Of a stretch of DNA of 64,000 nt, positions 57,043 to 64,000 are shown piece by piece. Each line of letters opens with the position of its first letter. The first letter of the stretch is position 1. Source of the stretch: Lutibacter citreus (GTDB taxonomy: Bacteria; Bacteroidota; Bacteroidia; Flavobacteriales; Flavobacteriaceae); contig NZ_QEIH01000007.1 of assembly GCF_003260195.1 (NCBI RefSeq), positions 62,001 through 126,000 on the forward strand, written 5' to 3'. Under the pieces are notes generated by a model, which saw only the letters and a program-made list of their open reading frames with translations, was not told the origin of the DNA and searched no databases. The translations under genes were made by a program, and so were the position numbers.

Positions 57043-57666
57043 ATGAAAGAACTTGAAAAAACAAAAAATATATCAATAGCTGCTGTAATTACTATTTTAC
57101 TTGTAATAATTGCTTTACTTGCTTATAAAAAACCGAAACATTTATATGCAATTAATACGAAACAAGCTTTAAAACAAATAGTTGAAAACCCTCCTATTCA
57201 GTTAAATAATTACAATCCTAAAACTGCTATTTTAATAGACATTAGAAATCAATATGAATATGAAAAAGGTCATATAGAAAATGCTATAAACATTCATTCT
57301 TCAGATATTTTAGATGATGCTAACTCCATATTTTTTAAAAAACTTAAAGAAGATAATAAATCCATAGTTTTATACGGTAATGAACCTTCCGAGGCAATAA
57401 GCGCTTCAATGATTTTACACCAATTAGGATATAGTAATGTTAAAATATTAGCAGTAAATAATTCATTAAATCAAGATAAGTTAATTACAACTCCTGTTGA
57501 AATTGAAAAAAAAGGAGAAAACATAAATCAGTTTATAAAAGCTTCTATTAAAAAAGTAAATGAATTAAGTGATGTTCAGATAAAACCCAAACCTATAAAG
57601 GTTATACCCAAAAAAGTTATTCCTATAAAGAAGAAAAAGAAAATGCCTACCGAAGGAGGTTGTTAG
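57043..57666 (+). CDS. Membrane-anchored rhodanese-fold protein without catalytic Cys, with Cys-terminated tail (copy 2)
   Basis: A 207 aa protein with a membrane helix (residues 9-28) and a shorter rhodanese-like domain (about 60-137: ILIDIRNQYEYEKGHIENAINI). The active-site loop reads LYGNEPSEA, with Gly at the Cys position. The single cysteine of the whole protein is its last residue, in the tail VIPIKKKKKMPTEGGC. Outside the tail it resembles copy 1 only weakly, so the tail is the part under strongest constraint. It is 105 bp after copy 1 and is closed by a strong terminator. Confidence 0.83.
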   Translation: MKELEKTKNISIAAVITILLVIIALLAYKKPKHLYAINTKQALKQIVENPPIQLNNYNPKTAILIDIRNQYEYEKGHIENAINIHSSDILDDANSIFFKKLKEDNKSIVLYGNEPSEAISASMILHQLGYSNVKILAVNNSLNQDKLITTPVEIEKKGENINQFIKASIKKVNELSDVQIKPKPIKVIPKKVIPIKKKKKMPTEGGC

Positions 57667-57668
57667 TT

Positions 57669-57708
57669 AAAAAAAAAAGAGTGGTTATGTATAACCACTC
57701 TTTTTTTT
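57669..57708 (+). terminator. Strong terminator ending the Psr-like operon
   Basis: AAGAGTGGTTAT and ATAACCACTCTT form a perfect 12 bp stem around GT, with long A and T tracts on the two sides. It separates the operon from the tandem-rhodanese unit. Confidence 0.92.
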
Positions 57709-57842
57709 ATATCAAATAAGTACCATTTTTTTTATCTTTTTTTTGTTTTTATCCAAGTATAAAAAACTTCGGTCTAATTAACCAATTTGTTATCCCCTAC
57801 TCAAAACAACAACCTATAGATTATTTATTGCTAACTCCTTAT

Positions 57843-57856
57843 GTAACTTTAGTTCC
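57843..57856 (+). promoter_or_regulatory. Distal Crp/Fnr-like half-conserved site
   Basis: GTAAC-TTTA-GTTCC matches the palindrome at 51291-51304 except for one base in the right arm, and both are preceded by CCTTAT. Its centre lies 44 bp upstream of the centre of the proximal site. Confidence 0.45.
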
Positions 57857-57885
57857 AAAAGAGAATGAATATATATAAGGTTTTA

Positions 57886-57901
57886 TATGATAAAAATCAT
57901 A
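57886..57901 (+). promoter_or_regulatory. Proximal Fnr-like palindrome before the tandem-rhodanese genes
   Basis: TATGAT-AAAA-ATCATA is a perfect 6-4-6 inverted repeat close to the Fnr consensus. Its centre is 29.5 bp before the start of the -7 box at 57923, exactly the spacing found before the Mo-enzyme operon. Confidence 0.68.
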
Positions 57902-57904
57902 GAG

Positions 57905-57918
57905 CGAAAACGTTTTCG
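57905..57918 (+). promoter_or_regulatory. Perfect palindrome CGAAAACGTTTTCG
   Basis: A 14 bp perfect palindrome with a central CG, similar in form to LacI/PurR-family operators. It lies between the Fnr-like site and the -7 box, so a protein bound here would block RNA polymerase. No LacI-family gene is in the window. Confidence 0.5.
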
Positions 57919-57922
57919 TAAC

Positions 57923-57930
57923 TATATTTA
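57923..57930 (+). promoter_or_regulatory. -7 box of the tandem-rhodanese unit
   Basis: TATATTTA followed by CAT, nearly identical to the box at 51359-51366. It lies 35 bp before the ATG at 57966. Confidence 0.55.
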
Positions 57931-57965
57931 CATAAGACAAGTAAAACAATTTAAAACAACATCTT

Positions 57966-58952
57966 ATGAAAAAATCAACATTTTATTTTGTGCTATTTTT
58001 TGCAGTTACATCTATATTTAGCAGCTTCAAAAATTCTGAAAAACAACCCGACCTACCTCTTTCTGAATTTGAACTTTTAGTTCAATATTTAGAAAATAAT
58101 GGAAATTTTATAAATACAGTTTCACCTGCTTTAGTTGATGCTCAAGAAATTAAAGAAAATTTAAAAAATGAAAAATATCTAGTATTAGATATTAGAAGTG
58201 CTGACTGGTTTGATTATGGTCATATTAAAAAATCTCAAAACCTTAAAGCAGAAGAATTATTAACATACTTAGATAATAAAATTAATGCCGCATCTTATGA
58301 TAAAATAACTATTGCTTGCTATTCAGGCCAATCCGCAGCATATTATACAAGTTTACTCCGTTTTTATGGATTTAATAATGTGTATAGCTTAAAATGGGGA
58401 ATGAGTTCTTGGGACCAAGAATTTGCAACAAACAGTTGGGTTAAAAATGCTAAAGATGAGTTTTCTGACCAATTAGAAAAAACTACAAATGCAAAACCTG
58501 AAAAAGGAGTAACTCCAATATTATCTACTGGTAAAATGGATGCTCAAGAAATTTTAAAAACTCGTATTAAAGAAGCCTTCACAAAGCCTTACAAAGAATC
58601 TTTAGTGAAATCTGCAATTGCAATTGAAAATCCTCAAGATTATTTTATTGTTAATTACACTCGTAACGAAGTATATAGTGCAGGCCATATAAAAGGTGCA
58701 ATTCATTACGAACCTAACAAATGTTTAAGTTCTAAAACTAACTTATTTACGCTTCCTTCAGATAAAAAAATTGTTATTAACTGTGATACAGGTTTACATG
58801 CAGCGTATGCAGTAGCTTATTTAAAAATACTTGGGTATGACGCTTACAACATGCCGTATGGTTCAAATAGTTATATGAATTCAATAATGGTTGAAAAAAA
58901 CTGGAATGGTTGGAGTAAAAATGAAATTAAAAACTTTCCTGTGGTAGAATAA
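57966..58952 (+). CDS. Exported tandem-rhodanese sulfurtransferase
   Basis: A 328 aa protein with an N-terminal signal sequence (about residues 1-20) and two rhodanese domains. The first has LDIRSADWFDYGHI and the active-site loop ACYSGQSA with C118; the second has AGHIKGAIHYEP and the loop NCDTGLHAA with C273. Both catalytic cysteines are present, unlike the two upstream rhodanese-fold proteins. It should carry or transfer sulfane sulfur in the periplasm. It is 43 bp upstream of a paralogue and starts a new transcription unit with an Fnr-like site. Confidence 0.88.
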   Translation: MKKSTFYFVLFFAVTSIFSSFKNSEKQPDLPLSEFELLVQYLENNGNFINTVSPALVDAQEIKENLKNEKYLVLDIRSADWFDYGHIKKSQNLKAEELLTYLDNKINAASYDKITIACYSGQSAAYYTSLLRFYGFNNVYSLKWGMSSWDQEFATNSWVKNAKDEFSDQLEKTTNAKPEKGVTPILSTGKMDAQEILKTRIKEAFTKPYKESLVKSAIAIENPQDYFIVNYTRNEVYSAGHIKGAIHYEPNKCLSSKTNLFTLPSDKKIVINCDTGLHAAYAVAYLKILGYDAYNMPYGSNSYMNSIMVEKNWNGWSKNEIKNFPVVE

Positions 58953-58995
58953 ACTCAACATAATTACAAGGTTAACATCCAAAAACAAGCAAATC

Positions 58996-59997
58996 ATGAA
59001 AAAAATATCTTATTTATTAATCGCTCTTTTTATTGTTCCCACACTCCTTCTTACTTCTTGTGATAAAGGAGATGACACTTTAGTTGATAGCACACCTGCT
59101 TTTACTTTAATGAAAGATTATTTAATTAACAACGGTATGGATATTAATAAAATAATAACCAATGCTGATGGAGAAAAATTTGTGGTTGGGCCACCAGCTA
59201 CTGCAACTGATGTTCCTGCATATATTGCAAAATATACGATACTTGATATTAGAAGTTCTGAAGATTTTAAGGCTGGACATATTGAAAGCGCTAAAAACAT
59301 TGCTTTCAAAACTATTTTATCTGAAGCCGCAGTTGCCTCTAAACCAATTTTAATGGTATGTTATACCGGACAAACCGCGTGTTATGCAACAGCTCTATTA
59401 CGCCTTTATGGTTATACACATACTAAAGCTCTAAAATGGGGAATGTCTGGGTGGAACCCAAATAACGCCGGTCCATGGAATAGTAAAATTAATGCTCAAG
59501 AAGCTTACGGTCATGCAAATTGGACTTATGGAAGTACTCCTTCTCACAATGTTTTTGGAGACCCAGTAATTACTACCTTAGCTACAAATGGTTTAACAAT
59601 TCTTAAAAACCGTATAGAAGCAGCTGTTGAAACTGGTTTTAAAACTGTTAAAGGAACAGATGTTCTTAATAACCCAAACAATTATTTTATAAACAATTAC
59701 TTCTCTGAAGCTGATTACGGTGCATTTGGTCATATTGATGGTGCTCATAGAATACTTCCATTAACATTAGCTGATAATAGTTATAAAGGAATAGATCCAA
59801 CTCCAGGAGCAAAAATAGTTACATATTGCTATACTGGGCAAACTTCAGCTGTAGTAACAGCTTGTTTAAATGTACTTGGTTATGATGCTTATAGTTTAAC
59901 ATTTGGAATGAATGGTATGTTTAATACAAATACAGCTTGGAAATCAAACCAATGGGGTGTTGACAGCAATCCAAAAAATTTACCCTTAACAAACTAA
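58996..59997 (+). CDS. Tandem-rhodanese lipoprotein
   Basis: A 333 aa paralogue of the preceding protein, but with a lipoprotein signal (LLLTSC, lipidated C22). The two active loops are VCYTGQTA with C122 and YCYTGQTS with C278. The domain ends share ALKWGMSGW with SLKWGMSSW in the neighbour, so the genes arose by tandem duplication. It is expected to sit in the outer membrane or the inner-membrane outer leaflet and to bind sulfane sulfur there. The porin gene follows after 60 bp. Confidence 0.88.
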   Translation: MKKISYLLIALFIVPTLLLTSCDKGDDTLVDSTPAFTLMKDYLINNGMDINKIITNADGEKFVVGPPATATDVPAYIAKYTILDIRSSEDFKAGHIESAKNIAFKTILSEAAVASKPILMVCYTGQTACYATALLRLYGYTHTKALKWGMSGWNPNNAGPWNSKINAQEAYGHANWTYGSTPSHNVFGDPVITTLATNGLTILKNRIEAAVETGFKTVKGTDVLNNPNNYFINNYFSEADYGAFGHIDGAHRILPLTLADNSYKGIDPTPGAKIVTYCYTGQTSAVVTACLNVLGYDAYSLTFGMNGMFNTNTAWKSNQWGVDSNPKNLPLTN

Positions 59998-60057
59998 TAT
60001 TTTAAATTAATTAGCCCAAAAATTAAAGAATTTTAAGGCTTTTAAAGATCTATAATT

Positions 60058-61104
60058 ATGAGAACAAAAATAACTATTATACTCGCTTTTATTTTTGTGT
60101 TACAATTCAACACAACTTTTGCACAGGGGTGTGAAGATGATGTTACACCAACAGGAACTACTGGAGTACCATCAACAAGTAGTAATACTTTTTTTGGATA
60201 TATTCAACCAGAATATGATTCACACTTCACAGACCCCAGTGAAAATACTTTTAAATTTAAAAGAGCTCGATTTGGTGTTCGCGGAAGAATAAACAGATCC
60301 TTTTCTTACTATGCAATGATTGAAACTAGCGATTTTATTGCTTCTGATGGAAATGTTTATTTAATGGATGCCTTTGTTACATATGATAAACATGAATGGA
60401 CTAAATTCTCTTTAGGATCTTTCAAACAACCATTTGGATTAGAGGTTAGCACAGCTTGTCATTCTTTATCAACAATTGATAGAGCAATAGTTTCAGATCA
60501 AATTGTTGCACCTCAAAGAGATTTAGGTTTAATGATGTTAGGTGGTACTAGTAAAACAAAATTCCGTTATTCTATAGCTTTAATGAATGGAACAGGGTTA
60601 GGTTTAAAAGATAACAACACTAAAAAAGATATTATAGGACGAGCTTCTTATAAATTATTTGATTTTATGACTTTAGGAGGAAGTTTTAGATATGGACATC
60701 CAAATACAAAAGATAAAGATAGAACTACTTATGGCGGAGAAGTTTTAATTACCTATAACGCTTTAAAAGTTCAGGGAGAATACATTTATGATGAAGGTGA
60801 TTACAACCGCGCTGCTGAAGGAGGATGCGGATCTGTTCCTTTAGAATTAGGAGATGAAAGAGCGGGAGCTTATGTTATGGTAACTTATGATATAGACGAA
60901 AAAATTCAACCTGTTTTTAAATATGAATACTTCGATCAGGATTTAGGTATTAAGAAAATAGGATATCAAGAAATGATGACAATTGGTGTAAATTATTTTG
61001 TAAGTAAAAACACTAGAATACAAGTAAATTATCAAAATAAAATTGAAACAGGATTAACAATTGATAATGATGCTCTATTAATGCAACTACAAGTTAAATT
61101 TTAA
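60058..61104 (+). CDS. Porin O/P family outer membrane channel
   Basis: A 348 aa protein with a signal peptide ending near TTFAQG, followed by a beta-barrel of the OprO/OprP type: FFGYIQPEYDSHF, FKRARFGVRGRINRSFSYYAMIE, LGSFKQPFGLE, and a C-terminal strand ending in KF. Family members are often anion-selective. Its position after the tandem rhodaneses and before the Crp-like regulator suggests uptake of an anionic sulfur substrate, an inference. A short Cys-containing stretch at the N-terminus (QGCEDDVTP) is unusual for such barrels. A terminator follows. Confidence 0.85.
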   Translation: MRTKITIILAFIFVLQFNTTFAQGCEDDVTPTGTTGVPSTSSNTFFGYIQPEYDSHFTDPSENTFKFKRARFGVRGRINRSFSYYAMIETSDFIASDGNVYLMDAFVTYDKHEWTKFSLGSFKQPFGLEVSTACHSLSTIDRAIVSDQIVAPQRDLGLMMLGGTSKTKFRYSIALMNGTGLGLKDNNTKKDIIGRASYKLFDFMTLGGSFRYGHPNTKDKDRTTYGGEVLITYNALKVQGEYIYDEGDYNRAAEGGCGSVPLELGDERAGAYVMVTYDIDEKIQPVFKYEYFDQDLGIKKIGYQEMMTIGVNYFVSKNTRIQVNYQNKIETGLTIDNDALLMQLQVKF

Positions 61105-61126
61105 AAATATAAGATTCTATGAACTT

Positions 61127-61157
61127 AAAAACTCCTTTGTAATATAAGGAGTTTTTA
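61127..61157 (+). terminator. Terminator after the porin gene
   Basis: AAAAACTCCTT and AAGGAGTTTTT form a hairpin followed by a short T-run, closing the tandem-rhodanese/porin unit. Confidence 0.82.
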
Positions 61158-61173
61158 ATCCTTATTTTTTTTG

Positions 61174-61181
61174 TAAATTTG
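61174..61181 (+). promoter_or_regulatory. -7 box of the Crp/Fnr-like regulator gene
   Basis: TAAATTTG matches TAnnTTTG and lies 23 bp before the start codon at 61204. No Fnr-like palindrome is seen at the spacing found in the two target promoters. Confidence 0.55.
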
Positions 61182-61203
61182 ATTTAAAATAAAAAAGAAA
61201 AAG

Positions 61204-61860
61204 ATGACTAATGATAAAGTTTTACTTAGAGAAAAATTAGATGATTATTTCACTTCAATTTTTGAACCTAAACTAATAGATGAAATTATTGATAATGGTA
61301 TATTCAGAACTATTGAAAGTCATGAATTATTACTAGACATTGGAGATAAAATGACACATGTTCCATTAATTATAAGTGGGGCTGTAAAAATTATTCGTGA
61401 AGATAAAAACGGTGATGAGATTTCTTTATATTTTTTAGAAAAAGGTGATACCTGCGCTATTTCATTTATAAATTGTATAAACAAAACAGAAAGTATGTTT
61501 AGAGGTATTACTGAGGTAAAAACTGAGGGTATCTTTATTCCTGTTGATAAGATTGATGAATGGCTGGTAAAATATGAAACTTGGAGACATTTTATTATAG
61601 ATAGCTATCATTTAAGATTGATTGAAATGGTAGATTCTATTGATAGTTTAGCCTTTATGAAACTAGATGATAGACTTCATAAATACTTAACTGAAAAAGT
61701 TAAAGTGCTACATGACAATATTATACATATCACTCATCAAGAAATTGCTGATGATATTAATACGTCAAGAGTTGTTGTGTCTCGTTTATTAAAAATCTTA
61801 GAAAAACAAGGTAAAATAAGAATTAAAAGAAATAGAATAATTATAGATCATATGGAATAA
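61204..61860 (+). CDS. Crp/Fnr family transcriptional regulator
   Basis: A 218 aa regulator with an N-terminal cyclic-nucleotide-binding-like beta-roll (residues 30-130) and a C-terminal winged helix. The recognition helix region is HQEIADDINTSRVVVSRLLK; it keeps the Ser-Arg pair that Fnr uses to read the inner bases of its site but lacks the Fnr Glu. There is no N-terminal four-Cys cluster, only two cysteines in DTCAISFINC. It lies at the end of the sulfur locus, and the Fnr-like palindromes at 51323 and 57886 are its most likely targets. The signal it senses is unknown. Confidence 0.9.
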   Translation: MTNDKVLLREKLDDYFTSIFEPKLIDEIIDNGIFRTIESHELLLDIGDKMTHVPLIISGAVKIIREDKNGDEISLYFLEKGDTCAISFINCINKTESMFRGITEVKTEGIFIPVDKIDEWLVKYETWRHFIIDSYHLRLIEMVDSIDSLAFMKLDDRLHKYLTEKVKVLHDNIIHITHQEIADDINTSRVVVSRLLKILEKQGKIRIKRNRIIIDHME

Positions 61861-61882
61861 TTACTCTATTTCTATTATATTT

Positions 61883-63895
<2,013 letters not shown>

Positions 63896-63944
63896 TTAAT
63901 GTGGATTTTCCGTTATTAAAAATAACAACAAAACGAAGTGTATT

Positions 63945-64000
63945 TTACTGTCCTAATTTTATTCCTTCTTCAGAAATAGTAATCAGTTTTTGACGAAATA
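63945..64000 (-). CDS. 3' end of an unidentified gene
   Basis: On the minus strand the last bases are open and read FRQKLITISEEGIKLGQ followed by TAA at 63947-63945. The composition looks coding, and the other two frames are closed. The gene begins outside the window. With 17 residues I cannot name it. Confidence 0.5.
   Translation of the reverse strand, partial: FRQKLITISEEGIKLGQ

Larger units (their letters stand above)
57709..57965. other. Control region before the tandem-rhodanese genes
   Basis: A gene-free stretch of about 257 bp, AT-rich with a T-run at its left end. It contains in order a GTAAC-type site (57843-57856), an Fnr-like palindrome (57886-57901), a 14 bp palindrome with a central CG (57905-57918) and a -7 box (57923-57930), each listed separately. 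Confidence 0.7.

Noticed and set aside
61105-61203. Autoregulatory Fnr-like site before the Crp/Fnr gene
   Set aside because: At the expected distance from the -7 box only the porin terminator hairpin is found; no 5-4-5 palindrome with GTAAC or ATGAy arms is present.

Overview
The window is AT-rich DNA from a member of the Bacteroidota, most likely a marine Flavobacteriaceae. The evidence is: promoter -7 boxes of the TAnnTTTG type before several genes; the order bamD - rpoZ (omega) - coaBC - DUF4835 - recN; two-gene YeeE/YedE proteins; porin O/P; a GH16 lipoprotein; and close matches in sequence style for gyrA, clpC, fabI and ligA. The species cannot be named from sequence alone. LAYOUT. (1) 1-12.8 kb, + strand: a type I restriction-modification locus (hsdR, cut by the window edge, then hsdM and hsdS). 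It runs without a break into an AAA ATPase, an HNH-like protein, a small charged protein and a second HNH-like protein. A PD-(D/E)XK-like protein and a leucine-rich-repeat-like protein follow. (2) 12.9-16.7 kb: a small DUF1232 membrane protein, then a leftward three-gene operon of Nudix hydrolase, RecB-like nuclease fused to a DUF2075 helicase, and SRA-HNH endonuclease. This looks like a modified-DNA restriction cassette. (3) 16.9-17.3 kb: a tRNA operon (Ser-GCT, Pro-TGG, Arg-TCT) on the minus strand. (4) 17.3-48.8 kb: mostly core genes. These are a PgpH-type c-di-AMP phosphodiesterase, thiolase, NlpC/P60, a TPR protein, gyrA, clpC, a glycosyltransferase, fabI, recN, DUF4835, coaBC, omega, bamD, ferritin, dapA, a two-gene 5'-nucleotidase, GMP reductase, a YdeP/FdhF-like molybdoenzyme, a GH16 enzyme, hutU and hutH with a divergent LysR regulator, and DUF3788. 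(5) 48.9-61.9 kb: DoxX, then an apparent respiratory sulfur locus. It holds a 12-haem membrane-anchored cytochrome c, a Tat-exported Mo enzyme, a four-cluster ferredoxin subunit, an NrfD/PsrC membrane subunit, two YeeE/YedE half-transporters, two rhodanese-fold membrane proteins without the catalytic Cys but ending in a shared Lys-rich, Cys-terminated tail, two exported tandem-rhodanese proteins, a porin O/P and a Crp/Fnr regulator. (6) 61.9-64 kb: ligA and the 3' end of one more gene. HOW THE PARTS WORK TOGETHER. The left third is a defence cluster with up to three restriction-like modules, lying next to a tRNA-Arg gene. The most novel-looking part is region 5. A PsrABC-like quinone-linked Mo enzyme sits in one transcription unit with putative sulfur transport and sulfane-sulfur handling proteins. 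Two promoters in it (before the Mo enzyme gene and before the first tandem rhodanese gene) carry an ATGAy-N4-rTCAT palindrome at exactly the same distance from a near-identical -7 box, and each has a second GTAAC-type site further upstream. A Crp/Fnr-family gene closes the locus and is the obvious candidate regulator. The substrate (polysulfide, thiosulfate, tetrathionate or another sulfur compound) is not decided by the sequence.
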